From: Anaeroplasmataceae bacterium
GTDB taxonomy: Bacteria; Bacillota_I; Bacilli_A; Acholeplasmatales; Anaeroplasmataceae
Assembly: GCA_020025015.1 (NCBI GenBank)
Contig: JAHHSV010000001.1
Location: 43,909 to 107,908 of the forward strand
DNA: 64,000 nt
Direction of reading: 5' to 3'
The notes under the pieces were generated by a model. The model was not told the DNA's origin, made no database searches, and worked only from the letters and a program-made list of their open reading frames with translations. The translations under genes and the position numbers were made by a program. Positions 16,050-25,248 of the stretch are shown piece by piece; positions within the stretch are counted from its first letter, which is position 1; every line of letters begins with the position of its first letter.

Positions 16050-17008
16050 AATTATTTTTACATAAAAACAGCTATAAGTTTTTAGCTATTTTCTTAGTAG
16101 GTTTTTTCTTAATTGGATTAACAAGTTGTCGTCCTGATGCTAACTATTGGTATAATCACGTTTATACTGATTGGGGAGCTGAATTCCAGTTCCAAAATTT
16201 CTGGGATGGTTTTTGGGGTTGGTCAGTTTCAATTCTATCTTATCCATTTGCATGGTTATGTAGTTCTATAGGTAAGGGTCTTGGAAATTCTTATTTTTGG
16301 GGTATAGTCTTTACTACAATCATTATTAGAACAATTGCATGGCCAATTTATTCTAAGCAAAATGGTATGTCTATTAAAATGCAGGTTATGCAGCCTGAAT
16401 TAGATAAGCTTCAAAAGAAATATCAATTTAGACAGGATGAAAAAAGTCAAGCTCGTATGAAGCAAGAAATGATGATGATCTATAAAAAATACAAGTTCAA
16501 CCCAATGGGCTGTGTATTCACATCATTTATTCAATTCCCAATTTTCATTGCAATGTATGAAGTTGTTAAGAGAATTAACTTAACTACAACAACAATTACA
16601 CCAAATGGTGTCTTAATTGAAAATTACGGAAAATTTGCTCTTCATAACACAAAGCTATTTGGTTATTTTGAATTAAATAATACTTCTTTTAGTAATGGTG
16701 AATTAAAGGATAAGTTATTCTGCTTAGCAATTGCTATTCTATATACAGTTGTTACAGTTATTAATCAAAAAATCGCCCAAAAGAAGCCAGCTTATATGAA
16801 AAAGACTAATTATAATGCCCAAGCCGGCGGAGCTAACCAAATGAAGGTTATGAATATCGTGATGGTAGTCATGATGTTCTTCGTTGCAATGTCTTCTACA
16901 GCCTTAGGTATTTATTGGTTAATTGGTGGTATTTATCAAATGGCCCAATCAGCAATCGGTAGAAAGCTAAATGAACGAGCATATTACAAGATGACTGAAG
17001 GAAAGTGA
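16046..17008 (+). CDS. yidC: membrane protein insertase YidC (SpoIIIJ/OxaA type), lipoprotein
   Basis: 320 residues. A lipoprotein signal peptide ends in the lipobox LTSC with C28 as the acylated residue. The YidC/Oxa1 core begins near residue 80, with the groove arginine in TTIIIRTIAWP, a coiled cytoplasmic hairpin (MQPELDKLQKKYQ) and further membrane segments to about 305. It inserts membrane proteins with or without SecYEG. GTG start overlaps the rnpA stop, and the jag gene follows, as in Bacillus spoIIIJ-jag. Confidence 0.94.
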   Translation: MKLFLHKNSYKFLAIFLVGFFLIGLTSCRPDANYWYNHVYTDWGAEFQFQNFWDGFWGWSVSILSYPFAWLCSSIGKGLGNSYFWGIVFTTIIIRTIAWPIYSKQNGMSIKMQVMQPELDKLQKKYQFRQDEKSQARMKQEMMMIYKKYKFNPMGCVFTSFIQFPIFIAMYEVVKRINLTTTTITPNGVLIENYGKFALHNTKLFGYFELNNTSFSNGELKDKLFCLAIAILYTVVTVINQKIAQKKPAYMKKTNYNAQAGGANQMKVMNIVMVVMMFFVAMSSTALGIYWLIGGIYQMAQSAIGRKLNERAYYKMTEGK

Positions 17009-17016
17009 GTTTAAAT

Positions 17017-17622
17017 ATGTTAAGAAAAATTGAAATAGTAGCAGCAAATGAAGAAGAAGCAATGCTAAAAGCTGTTGAAGAATTACATGTACCAGCAAAT
17101 AAGATTTTTATTAATGTATTAGGTGAATTACCAGAAGGCTTAAATTGTGAGGCTTTAGTAGATATTAATCTTTCTTTAGAGGGTAAGAGATATATCGAAA
17201 ATATTTTAAAGACTCTACACATCGGCTATCAAATTGAAACTCGTACAGTTGGTGGCGAAAAGGAAATTCATTATTTAATTGAAAGTAGCGAAAATCCATT
17301 ATTAATTGGTCACAATGGTAAAACATTAGATGCTTTACAAACTTTAGTTCGTAATTTAATTTCTAATTATTCAAAGGAAAAATTAATTACCACTTTAGAT
17401 GTTGGTTCTTATCGTACTAGACGTGATAGACAATTAGAAATAATTGCTACTAAGACAGCTAAAGAAGTTGCTAAAACTAAGATTCCTGCAAAATTAGAGC
17501 CTATGAATGCATATGAACGCCATATAATACACGAAAAACTAGCAGATTGGCGTGATGTATACACTGAATCAGAAGGCGAAGGCAAGGATCGTGCAATCGT
17601 TATAAAACCAAAAAATATTTAA
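17017..17622 (+). CDS. jag: RNA-binding protein Jag / KhpB
   Basis: About 201 residues: Jag-N domain (residues 1-~50), a KH domain with its GxxG-type loop in IGHNGKTLD, and a C-terminal R3H domain (ERHIIHEKL and following). KhpB partners KhpA to bind RNA and affects cell elongation in Firmicutes. ATG 17017 gives the usual MLRKIE start; a GTG at 17005 overlapping the yidC stop would add four residues and cannot be excluded. Confidence 0.92.
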   Translation: MLRKIEIVAANEEEAMLKAVEELHVPANKIFINVLGELPEGLNCEALVDINLSLEGKRYIENILKTLHIGYQIETRTVGGEKEIHYLIESSENPLLIGHNGKTLDALQTLVRNLISNYSKEKLITTLDVGSYRTRRDRQLEIIATKTAKEVAKTKIPAKLEPMNAYERHIIHEKLADWRDVYTESEGEGKDRAIVIKPKNI

Positions 17623-17629
17623 TTTTTTA

Positions 17630-17664
17630 AATAATCTCATCATTGATGAGGTTATTTTTTTTGC
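17630..17664 (+). terminator. terminator after jag
   Basis: AATAATCTCATC / GATGAGGTTATT hairpin with a three-base loop, then eight T. It ends the rpmH-rnpA-yidC-jag unit. Confidence 0.85.
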
Positions 17665-17713
17665 TTTAAAACTAAAACATAATATTATATAATATTATGG
17701 AAAGGTTTGGACA

Positions 17714-18478
17714 ATGAAGAAATTATTAGGATTATATTTAACAGCAACACTTGTCTTTATTCTTTGGGCTTTCATTTCATCAGCAATTGAAAATATTGTA
17801 ATAGATATTGAAATAATGGATTTTCAAAACCGAGGAGTATTAATTAGTGAAAAATCAACAAGCACAAATAAATATTATATAGTTAAATCAGATAAAAAGC
17901 TTGATTCACCCTGCTATACAAGCTATGCTGGAAAAATTTATCCAGGTGGTCCAGGCGATATAATTGTTTCTAAGGATGCAGCGATTACTATTCCAGTTAT
18001 TCATGAGCTATTATCCTTTTTTACAGGCGGTCATGCCGCAATTAGTGCTTTCCCTTATAGTGATTATAAGATAAGAACCTATGAACATGAGGCAATTGAG
18101 GTAACAGGCTTTGGTAGTAACATTACTGTAAGAAAGCAAAGTAAGAATGAATGGGATATGCTTTATAAGGAATATATGGCCTATCGAGTTAATACTAGCC
18201 TTCTCAATCGCAAGCGGGCCTTTAATAGAGCTATAAGCTTTACAGGTGAAGAGTATAATTATAGCTTTATGTTTGAGCTTGAAAGTAAAAAATATTGTAG
18301 TGATTTAATTTCTCGTAGCTATGATTATGTAGGAATTGATTTAAATAAGGATAATGTTGCTACAACGGTTATAGATATAATGGCATCTCCAGACACATAT
18401 TTATGCTATTATAGTAGAGTAGATAAGGCTGGAGTAAGACATAATTATATTTTAGATGATAGCTTAGATAATCTATAA
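17714..18478 (+). CDS. YiiX-like permuted papain-fold cysteine hydrolase, membrane-anchored
   Basis: 254 residues. An N-terminal hydrophobic segment (residues 3-24) is a signal anchor, so the domain faces outside. The order of motifs fits the YiiX/C92 branch of the NlpC/P60 superfamily: PGDIIVSKD, then GGHAAISA with the candidate catalytic His, then KYCSDLISR with the candidate nucleophile Cys. Circular permutation puts His before Cys. Substrate unknown, possibly cell-wall peptides or lipids. Monocistronic between the jag terminator and the dnaX promoter. Confidence 0.7.
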   Translation: MKKLLGLYLTATLVFILWAFISSAIENIVIDIEIMDFQNRGVLISEKSTSTNKYYIVKSDKKLDSPCYTSYAGKIYPGGPGDIIVSKDAAITIPVIHELLSFFTGGHAAISAFPYSDYKIRTYEHEAIEVTGFGSNITVRKQSKNEWDMLYKEYMAYRVNTSLLNRKRAFNRAISFTGEEYNYSFMFELESKKYCSDLISRSYDYVGIDLNKDNVATTVIDIMASPDTYLCYYSRVDKAGVRHNYILDDSLDNL

Positions 18479-18496
18479 AAAAATCATAAAATATGG

Positions 18497-18502
18497 TATA
18501 AT
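18497..18502 (+). promoter_or_regulatory. extended -10 promoter of the dnaX operon
   Basis: TGG followed by TATAAT (18497-18502), with no convincing -35. A second TATAAT at 18507-18512 may be an alternative. The leader carries GGGGAGA before the start codon. Confidence 0.5.
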
Positions 18503-18531
18503 TATTATAATGTGCGAAAGGGGAGAAAAGT

Positions 18532-20355
18532 ATGGCATATGTTGCACTATATCGTTCATATAGACCAAAAACTTTTAGTGAAGTGGTCGATCAAAAAGCA
18601 ATAGTTACGACCTTAAAAAATGCAATTAGTCATGATAAGGTTGCACATGCCTATTTATTTTGTGGCCCTCGAGGTACAGGTAAAACTACAATGGCAAAGA
18701 TTTTCGCCAAGGCGTTAAATTGTGAGTCAGGTCCAACGGTAGAACCATGCTTAGATTGTGAAATTTGTAAGGGTATCCAAAAGGGTACTATTCCAGATGT
18801 AATTGAAATCGATGCGGCTTCTAATAACGGAGCTGATGATATTAGACAATTAAGAGATAGTGTTAAATTCTTACCTAGCGTTTGTCGCTATAAGGTTTAT
18901 ATTATTGATGAGGTTCACATGCTTAGTAATGCAGCCTTTAATGCCTTACTAAAAACCTTAGAGGAACCACCAAAATATGTTGTCTTTATTTTAGCAACAA
19001 CTGAGCCTTATAAGCTTCCTAATACGATTTTATCTCGTTGTCAAAGATTTGATTTCCAGGCGATAAGTACTCCTGGTTTAATTGAAAGAATTAAATATGT
19101 TGCCTCATCAGAAAATTTAAAAATAACTGATGAAGCAGTTAATCAAATAGCCCTATCAGCTGAGGGTGGTATGCGTGATGCCTTAAGCCTATTAGATCAG
19201 GTTATTTCCTATTCTACTGATGAAACTATAACAATTGATGATGTTTTAGCAGTTTCAGGAAATGTTTCCTTAAATGACCTATTAGAGCTTGTTAAATTTT
19301 GTGCAGCCAATGAATCAGTCAAGGCAATTGATAAGCTAAATAGCTTAGTTGCAAAGGGTAAGGAAGTACCAAAGATTGCTTCAGATTTAACCTTATTCTT
19401 ACGAGATATTTTAATGTTTAAATCTAAGATAAATGTTAATTCTAAGCCATTATTTAGCATTGAAGAGAATAAGAGCTTCTTAATAGGCTTACCAAATTCA
19501 ATAATTTATAAGTGGCTTGAAATAATTAATCAGGCTGTTAATCAAATGAAGTTTTCTAATCAAAAAAGAACCTACTTTGATTTAGCCTTATTAAAGATGA
19601 GTGATGCTAAGGAAAATGCTGATAATGCCTTAATGGATAAGATTAATTATTTAGAGTATCAGCTTAATGAATTAGAGGTAAAATTAAAGGAAAATGCTAA
19701 TAAGCCATTAATTAAACCAGCTTTAACTACAGCTAAGGATTTATTAAAAATTCATGAGGAATTAATTAATGAGGATACAAGCTATGAGGATGCTCCTTTA
19801 GCTAATCCGGTAGTTGAAGCTAAGCCTACAATTACAGAAGCTAAGGAAGTAGTAATTTCTCATGATGAAAGCTTTATAAGTATTAAGGATATCAATAGAA
19901 TATTAAATGATGGTACTAAGGATATAAAGGAAAGATTTATTAAGGAATGGCCGATTCTAAAGATTAAATATCCTGATTTAGTAGCTATGAATATGCTATT
20001 AAATGGTAATATAGTAGCAGCCTCTAATGAGGGCTTAATTGTTGAATTACGTGATACAGGTTTTTGCGATCGTGTAATGAGCTATGCTAATCACCTAAAA
20101 ATCTTAGAAATTTTAAAATCAATATTACCAACTATTCAAGAATTTTATGCAATTCCTCATAATGTTTGGTTATCAATTAGAAATGATTTTAAAGCTAAAT
20201 TCACTAGTGGCGAGTCACAGCCTATTTTAGATGATATAGTTATTCCAGTTAAAATGCCTGTGAAGCCATTAGAGGTAAAAGAAGATAATACTGATAGTAA
20301 AATTGCCAAGCTAAAAAGAATTTTTGGCGATAAATTAGAAATAAAGGAGATATAA
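18532..20355 (+). CDS. dnaX: DNA polymerase III subunits gamma/tau
   Basis: 607 residues, clamp-loader ATPase. Walker A GPRGTGKTT near residue 45, the four-Cys zinc module (CEPCLDCEIC type, C64 to C82), DEVHML Walker B and the arginine-bearing LSRCQRF. Residues beyond ~370 form the tau-specific tail for polymerase and helicase contacts. No slippery poly-A frameshift site was evident, so a separate gamma is not predicted. First gene of dnaX-ebfC-recR-DUF1934. Confidence 0.95.
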   Translation: MAYVALYRSYRPKTFSEVVDQKAIVTTLKNAISHDKVAHAYLFCGPRGTGKTTMAKIFAKALNCESGPTVEPCLDCEICKGIQKGTIPDVIEIDAASNNGADDIRQLRDSVKFLPSVCRYKVYIIDEVHMLSNAAFNALLKTLEEPPKYVVFILATTEPYKLPNTILSRCQRFDFQAISTPGLIERIKYVASSENLKITDEAVNQIALSAEGGMRDALSLLDQVISYSTDETITIDDVLAVSGNVSLNDLLELVKFCAANESVKAIDKLNSLVAKGKEVPKIASDLTLFLRDILMFKSKINVNSKPLFSIEENKSFLIGLPNSIIYKWLEIINQAVNQMKFSNQKRTYFDLALLKMSDAKENADNALMDKINYLEYQLNELEVKLKENANKPLIKPALTTAKDLLKIHEELINEDTSYEDAPLANPVVEAKPTITEAKEVVISHDESFISIKDINRILNDGTKDIKERFIKEWPILKIKYPDLVAMNMLLNGNIVAASNEGLIVELRDTGFCDRVMSYANHLKILEILKSILPTIQEFYAIPHNVWLSIRNDFKAKFTSGESQPILDDIVIPVKMPVKPLEVKEDNTDSKIAKLKRIFGDKLEIKEI

Positions 20356-20357
20356 TT

Positions 20358-20666
20358 ATGAATCAACAAATGATGATGCGTTTAAGAAAAATGCAAAAGC
20401 AATTACAGGAAGCTCAGGAAAAACTACAAAATAGTGAGTTCACTGGTACAGCTGGTGGTATGGTAAGTGCTACTATTAAGGGTACTCATGAGGTAGTAAG
20501 TATTAAGATTGACCCTGAAGCCTTTGAATCTAAGGAAGATATCGAAATGATTGAGGATTCAATTGTTAGTGCTTTAAATGATGCTAATCGTAAGCTAGAG
20601 GCTGAAACTGAAAAGGTATTAGGACCTTACGCAGGTGCAGCTGGTGGCATGGGTGGTTTATTCTAA
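20358..20666 (+). CDS. ebfC: nucleoid-associated protein YbaB/EbfC family
   Basis: 102 residues. N-terminal coiled helix (RKMQKQLQEAQEKL), central beta sheet with the family phrase TAGGMVSATIKG, and a Gly-rich C-terminus. Forms dimers that bind and bridge DNA. Starts 2 bp after dnaX with AAAGGAG, and its stop overlaps the recR start by one base, the usual dnaX-ebfC-recR order. Confidence 0.95.
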   Translation: MNQQMMMRLRKMQKQLQEAQEKLQNSEFTGTAGGMVSATIKGTHEVVSIKIDPEAFESKEDIEMIEDSIVSALNDANRKLEAETEKVLGPYAGAAGGMGGLF

Positions 20667-21271
20667 TGTATAATTATCCGAAGACGCTTGAGGATTTAAT
20701 TAACTCCTTTAGTCTTCTTCCAGGCGTTGGAAAAAAAACCGCAGAACGCTATGCCTTTAGTGTTATAAATAACTTTAGGGAAGAGGAAATTGAAGAGCTT
20801 ATCAGCAATCTTGAAAATTTAAAAAATTTACATAGCTGTCCTTCCTGTGGTTCTTTAACCGATAGTGATTTATGTAGTGTTTGTAGTGATGATACAAGAA
20901 ATCATCGTTTAGTTATGGTAGTAGAGGATGTTAAGGACTTATTCGCTATGGAAAAGCTAAAGGATTATAATGGTATCTATCATGTTTTACATGGAGCCAT
21001 TAGCTTTTCTAAGGGAGTATCAGTTGATGATTTAAATATTGATTCCTTAATGACAAAGGCTGCTAATGATCAGGTTGATGAGGTTATTCTAGCAACTAAT
21101 GCTACTTTAGAGGGTGAAACTACAGCGAGGTATTTAAAGGAATTGCTTAATGATTATCCTAATATTAAGGTATCAAGAATTGCTTATGGCCTACCAGTTG
21201 GTAGTGCCTTAGTTTATGCGGATGAGATGACTCTTTTAAAGGCTCTTGAGGGTAGAAGAGAATACAAATGA
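20666..21271 (+). CDS. recR: recombination protein RecR
   Basis: 201 residues. Helix-hairpin-helix LPGVGKKTAERYAF, a C4 zinc finger (CPSCG...CSVCSD) and a TOPRIM domain starting VVEDVKDLF. Works with RecO and RecF at gaps; recF is present near oriC. Overlaps its neighbours by 1 bp upstream and 4 bp downstream. Confidence 0.96.
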   Translation: MYNYPKTLEDLINSFSLLPGVGKKTAERYAFSVINNFREEEIEELISNLENLKNLHSCPSCGSLTDSDLCSVCSDDTRNHRLVMVVEDVKDLFAMEKLKDYNGIYHVLHGAISFSKGVSVDDLNIDSLMTKAANDQVDEVILATNATLEGETTARYLKELLNDYPNIKVSRIAYGLPVGSALVYADEMTLLKALEGRREYK

Positions 21272-21627
21272 AGCTTTTATTTAGAACAATTGTTGATGAT
21301 GAAAAAATCGAATACACTACAGATTTAGAAGCCCTAGAAAATGGTTTTTCCTTTGTTGATAAGACCTTGAATAATCTAATATATATATATAAGGAACAGG
21401 ATTGGATTTATTTAAGAAGGCTTGGTAGTGTTACTCAGGAAATGCGCTTTAAGGAAGGCGTTAAAAGCCTCACAAAGTATGAAAATAATGAGGGCTTAGC
21501 TTTGGATTTAGAAATAAAAACAATTAAGGCAAAGCTTACAGAAACTGGCTTTTTCTTGCATTATAATTTATTAATGGACAAAAAAGTTATATCTGATCAT
21601 AAAATTTTAGGGAAAGTTGTTAAATAA
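21268..21627 (+). CDS. DUF1934 (YwiB-like) beta-barrel protein
   Basis: 119 residues dominated by alternating beta strands, matching the YwiB/DUF1934 calycin-like family. In Bacilli this family is found just upstream of rpoE (delta), as here. Function unknown; a small-ligand-binding barrel is expected from the fold. Overlaps recR by 4 bp (ATGA). Confidence 0.72.
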   Translation: MKLLFRTIVDDEKIEYTTDLEALENGFSFVDKTLNNLIYIYKEQDWIYLRRLGSVTQEMRFKEGVKSLTKYENNEGLALDLEIKTIKAKLTETGFFLHYNLLMDKKVISDHKILGKVVK

Positions 21628-21628
21628 C

Positions 21629-21657
21629 TTGCATTATTATAGTCAATAGATTAAAAT
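21629..21657 (+). promoter_or_regulatory. rpoE promoter
   Basis: TTGCAT (21629-21634), 17-bp spacer, TAAAAT (21652-21657). It lies between the DUF1934 stop and the GGAGG SD of rpoE, so rpoE can be transcribed separately. Confidence 0.7.
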
Positions 21658-21684
21658 ATATGAGATTTTAATGGAGGAATTAAT

Positions 21685-22263
21685 ATGAATGATTATTCTC
21701 AAATGTCAATGCTAGAGGTAGCAGTTGAAATTTTAAAACAAAATGAAGGCAAAATGAAGATGACTGATTTATTAGCTGCCACATTAAAAGCTAAAGAGCT
21801 AGAAGACACTAATAATGAGTTAGCTACACGTTTATATTTAGATATAACTACAAGCGCCCTATTTGTTTATATGGGTGATGAGGAATGGGACTTAAAGGCT
21901 AATCGTCCAATCAAGGAATATGATAGAGATGGTAGCGAGTTCAATAGTAAAGAAGATTTACTTGATGAAGAGGAAGAATCTACATCTCAAGCTTCTCAAA
22001 CTCTTGATGATTTAGAAGAGGACGAAGATGAAGACGACGATGATGATGATTTCGATGGTCGTAGCGATGATGATGAGGATGAAGATGAAGAGGACGTCTT
22101 TGATGATGACGATGATTCAAGTCTTTCATATCATAGTGATGATGACGAATACGAGGATGAGGATGGTAACATTCTAAAGCGTTATAGTGAAGATGATGAC
22201 TTCGATGAAGATAAGTATAATGATTATATGGATGACTTCGAAGACATGTATGATGATCGTTAA
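21685..22263 (+). CDS. rpoE: RNA polymerase delta subunit
   Basis: 192 residues. N-terminal HARE-HTH domain (residues ~5-75, ending DEEWDLKANRPIKEYD) followed by a disordered, extremely Asp/Glu-rich tail from ~95 to the end. Delta binds core RNA polymerase in Firmicutes and speeds recycling by displacing nucleic acid with its acidic tail. The tail includes runs of six Asp and is broken by a short YHS and KRYS segment. Confidence 0.93.
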   Translation: MNDYSQMSMLEVAVEILKQNEGKMKMTDLLAATLKAKELEDTNNELATRLYLDITTSALFVYMGDEEWDLKANRPIKEYDRDGSEFNSKEDLLDEEEESTSQASQTLDDLEEDEDEDDDDDDFDGRSDDDEDEDEEDVFDDDDDSSLSYHSDDDEYEDEDGNILKRYSEDDDFDEDKYNDYMDDFEDMYDDR

Positions 22264-22264
22264 A

Positions 22265-22292
22265 AATTAGACCTATTTAGGTCTTTTTTTAT
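22265..22292 (+). terminator. rpoE terminator
   Basis: AGACC / GGTCT hairpin with A/T extension around a TATTTA loop, followed by seven T. Confidence 0.7.
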
Positions 22293-22440
22293 AGATTGAA
22301 ATTAAGAAAATAGTAGTTTTTTATATTAATATACAAGCGAAAAATAAACGGATACTATTATTTTTAAAAAATTTTTTTAATAACATAATTTCACATAATT
22401 ACTACATAATTAAAAGAGAATTATTTAATATACTATATGT

Positions 22441-22552
22441 GTCTTCTAAGGAAGACTAACTATCATTCTCCCTTTAAATGATAGATACTTTTTCATAAGC
22501 AAACTATAACTCTCCCATGTAAAGGCCAACCCAAACGGTTGGCCTTTATACT
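22441..22552 (+). ncRNA. candidate trans-acting sRNA with two UCUCCC motifs
   Basis: In the 362-bp gap between rpoE and the response regulator. A -10-like TATACT (22429-22434; weak -35) points to a start at 22441. From there: a 5' hairpin GTCTTC/GAAGAC (22441-22456); a second hairpin CTATCATT/AATGATAG (22460-22484) whose nine-base loop reads CTCCCTTTA; an unpaired stretch with a second TCTCCC (22511-22516); and a perfect 11-bp terminator stem AAAGGCCAACC/GGTTGGCCTTT (22521-22547). No open reading frame fits. Exposed C-rich motifs of this kind pair with Shine-Dalgarno sites in Firmicute sRNAs such as RsaE/RoxS. The rest of the gap (22293-22428) is A/T-rich with nothing recognisable. Confidence 0.55.
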
Positions 22553-22625
22553 TGTTATAAGAGATAATATTCTATCATTTGCTTTAAAATTAGTGTATAA
22601 TTTAAAATAAGAAAGAAGTGATACG

Positions 22626-23291
22626 ATGTTTAAGATAGCTTTAGTTGAAGATGAACAGGATTTGGCTAATCTTGTTATGATTTATTTAAAGAAGGAAGGC
22701 TACGAAGTAACGCACTATACTACAGGTGAGGAAGCCTTAAAGGATATTAAAAAGGGCTATAATCTTTGGATTTTAGATATAATGCTTCCTGGTATGATAT
22801 CAGGCTATGATTTAATCAAAGAAATTCGTGAGGAAAATTCAGTAGTACCTGTAATATTTACTAGTGCTCGTGATCAGGACATTGATAAAATAATGGGCTT
22901 AGAATTAGGATCAGATGATTATTTAGCTAAGCCATATTCCTTAAGAGAATTAATGCTAAGAGTTAAGGCTATTCTTAGTCGCTGCTATAAGGATGAGGAT
23001 AAGGCTAATATTATTAAATATGAAAACTATAGCATTGACTTAGATAAGCGTAGTGTTGATGCGGATGGGGAAACTTTATTTTTAACATCTAAGGAATATG
23101 ATTTATTATGCTATTTATTGGATAATAAAAATAAGGCTCTTTCACGTGAGCAAATTATTAATCACGTTTGGGGCGACGAATATTATGGTAGCGATCGTGT
23201 TGTTGATGATTTACTTCGTCGATTAAGAAGCAAAATGCCTAATATTAATGTTGAAACAATTTATGGATACGGATATAGATTACTATGGTAA
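22626..23291 (+). CDS. OmpR/PhoB-family response regulator
   Basis: 221 residues. Receiver domain with acidic pocket E8/D9, phospho-acceptor D51 (LWILDIMLPG), Thr/Ser at 79-80 and K102 (LAKPYS). Winged-helix DNA-binding domain from ~125 to the end (SREQIINHVWG, then VDDLLRRLRSKM). Overlaps the downstream kinase gene by 7 bp. The signal and targets are unknown. Confidence 0.93.
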   Translation: MFKIALVEDEQDLANLVMIYLKKEGYEVTHYTTGEEALKDIKKGYNLWILDIMLPGMISGYDLIKEIREENSVVPVIFTSARDQDIDKIMGLELGSDDYLAKPYSLRELMLRVKAILSRCYKDEDKANIIKYENYSIDLDKRSVDADGETLFLTSKEYDLLCYLLDNKNKALSREQIINHVWGDEYYGSDRVVDDLLRRLRSKMPNINVETIYGYGYRLLW

Positions 23292-24595
23292 ATGCAAAAA
23301 GAGGCCTAACCTCTAAAATATTTTTCCTTTTCTTTACAGTAATTATTTTGGCTTTTGGCTTTGTTACAGTTGTTGTTATTTATTCTGTACAAAACATTAG
23401 TCAGCAGGAAATATATTTTAGATTAAATACATATTGTAATATAACCTATGCTGGTTGGAGTGAGGGTGTACCAATTAATCCATCTAATGATACCGATTAT
23501 AAGTATGGAATTATTCAGGGCGATTTAACTGAGGATGGAGCAATAGTAGAGGATAGCCTAACTACAAGTAATATTGCCATCTATTTTGATGAACAAGAAT
23601 TTGCTAATTTTATTGATAGTGTAAAACAAGGGGCTGCAATGTATACTACAAATTCTAAGGGAAATCTATTTTATGTTTATAAGGTAGATGAAGCTAGGGA
23701 TAATTTTATAATTATGCTTGTAGATGATATTTATTCTACAATGTTTAGTAAAAAGATAATTATTCCGATTGTAGTTATTTTTATATTTAGTATGGTTTTA
23801 ATTAGCTTTATTGTTTTCCTATGGGTTTCTAAGCACGTGAAGCGTTTAAAGCAAATTCAAACCCATGTTCGTCAAATGAATAAGGAAAATTATGAAGTTC
23901 CTTATATTGATAATGGTGATGATGAGATTGCTGATCTTTCAAGAAGTATTGAAGAGATGCGTCTAGAAATTAAGGAAAGCGAAACAACTAAGCGAGAAAT
24001 GCTTCAAAATATTAGCCATGACTTTAAAACTCCAATTGCTGTAATTAAAAATTATGGTGAATCAATTGAGGATGGTGTTTTAGTTGAAGAGGGTGCCAAG
24101 GTTATTATTAAGCAAGCAGATATTTTAAAATCTAAGGTAAATCAACTATTGCAATATAATAGATTAGAGTACCTATCTAATGATGAGGAATTTATTGAGG
24201 TTAATTTAAAGGATATTTGTAATGAGTTTGCTAATAACTATAAGATGAGCTCGAATATTAAGTTTGAGCTAAATTTAGAGGATTGCTATTTTAAAGGCTA
24301 TCGCGAAAACTTCACAACCGTTATTGGTAATATTATTGATAATGCCTTGAGATATGCTAAAACTAAGATTGTTATAACAACGAAGAAGAATAAGCTTACA
24401 ATTTATAATGATGGTGAGCCGATTGATGAGAAATTCTTAAATGCTAACTTTAAACCATATGAAAAGGGCTCAAATGGTCAATTTGGTTTAGGTATGAGCA
24501 TTGTTAAGAAGACCTTAGATTTCTTTGATCTAAAGCTTCAGGTTTACAATGAATCCTATGGCGGTGTATCATTTGTTATAAGTAAAGAGGATTAA
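23285..24595 (+). CDS. membrane sensor histidine kinase
   Basis: 436 residues. TM1 ~11-34, extracytoplasmic sensor ~35-156 without a recognised fold, TM2 ~157-181, HAMP ~182-232, dimerisation/phospho-acceptor H245 in NISHDFKTP, ATPase domain with N box NIIDNALRYA and G box GLGMSIVKKT. Partner of the overlapping response regulator. Confidence 0.92.
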   Translation: MVNAKRGLTSKIFFLFFTVIILAFGFVTVVVIYSVQNISQQEIYFRLNTYCNITYAGWSEGVPINPSNDTDYKYGIIQGDLTEDGAIVEDSLTTSNIAIYFDEQEFANFIDSVKQGAAMYTTNSKGNLFYVYKVDEARDNFIIMLVDDIYSTMFSKKIIIPIVVIFIFSMVLISFIVFLWVSKHVKRLKQIQTHVRQMNKENYEVPYIDNGDDEIADLSRSIEEMRLEIKESETTKREMLQNISHDFKTPIAVIKNYGESIEDGVLVEEGAKVIIKQADILKSKVNQLLQYNRLEYLSNDEEFIEVNLKDICNEFANNYKMSSNIKFELNLEDCYFKGYRENFTTVIGNIIDNALRYAKTKIVITTKKNKLTIYNDGEPIDEKFLNANFKPYEKGSNGQFGLGMSIVKKTLDFFDLKLQVYNESYGGVSFVISKED

Positions 24596-24597
24596 AA

Positions 24598-24636
24598 AAT
24601 GACTCAGTCACTTGGCTGAGTCATTTTCATTTTTAT
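24598..24636. terminator. terminator between convergent kinase and pduL genes
   Basis: AATGACTCAG / CTGAGTCATT stem with an eight-base loop, then TTCATTTTT on the plus strand; A-rich DNA on the other flank gives a T-run for the minus strand. Confidence 0.8.
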
Positions 24637-24648
24637 ATAAATATGAAA

Positions 24649-25221
24649 TTACTTAACTAATTCACCGTAAACAACGCCACTTAAGCAACCAGCATTTGCT
24701 TCATCAGTATCAATATGCATAGCTAAAGCGTATTTTTCAGAAACACGAACAACTGTATCATCGAATACTAATCTTCTACCTGTTTCATTAACAACTTTAA
24801 CGGCAACGATTTGACCATTTTCAACACCAAATTCCTCTGCATCAGCAGGAGTCATATGGATATGACGCTTAGCAACGATAACACCTTCAGATAATTCTAA
24901 TTCGCCGCATGGACCAACTAGCTTGCATGGAGCACTACCCTTAATGTCACCTGATTCTCTAACCGGTGGAACTAAACCTAATGTTCTAGCATCAGTGAAA
25001 GAAACCTCAACTTGGTTTGCACTTCTTTCAGGTCCTAAAATTGAGCAGCTTAATTCCCCCTTAGGCCCAACAACCTTAACTTTAGTAGTAGATGCAAATT
25101 GTCCTGGTTGAGAAAGCATTTTTTTCGCTTCAAGAGTCGCACCCTTACCACATAAAATTTCTAAAGCTTCTTTAGTTACATGTACGTGTCTAGCACTTGT
25201 TTCAATTAAAATTTGTTTCAT
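24649..25221 (-). CDS. pduL: PduL-type phosphate acyltransferase
   Basis: 190 residues, two PduL barrels. Interconverts acyl-CoA and acyl phosphate, most likely acetyl-CoA to acetyl phosphate for ATP by acetate kinase. Zinc-ligand motifs SARHVHVT and AKRHIHMTP are present, as are GPERSANQVEVSFTDAR and the HIDTDEANA end motif. No encapsulation peptide at the N-terminus and no microcompartment genes nearby, so a free cytosolic enzyme replacing Pta is the best reading. Own promoter and terminator. Confidence 0.93.
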   Translation of the reverse strand: MKQILIETSARHVHVTKEALEILCGKGATLEAKKMLSQPGQFASTTKVKVVGPKGELSCSILGPERSANQVEVSFTDARTLGLVPPVRESGDIKGSAPCKLVGPCGELELSEGVIVAKRHIHMTPADAEEFGVENGQIVAVKVVNETGRRLVFDDTVVRVSEKYALAMHIDTDEANAGCLSGVVYGELVK

Positions 25222-25248
25222 AATATCTACCTTTCCTTTTCTCTAGTT

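Noticed and set aside
22293..22552. 6S RNA or T-box in the rpoE-response regulator gap.
   Set aside because: No long bulged helix of about 180 nt as in 6S, no T-box TGG(N)CC motif and no following amino-acid gene.
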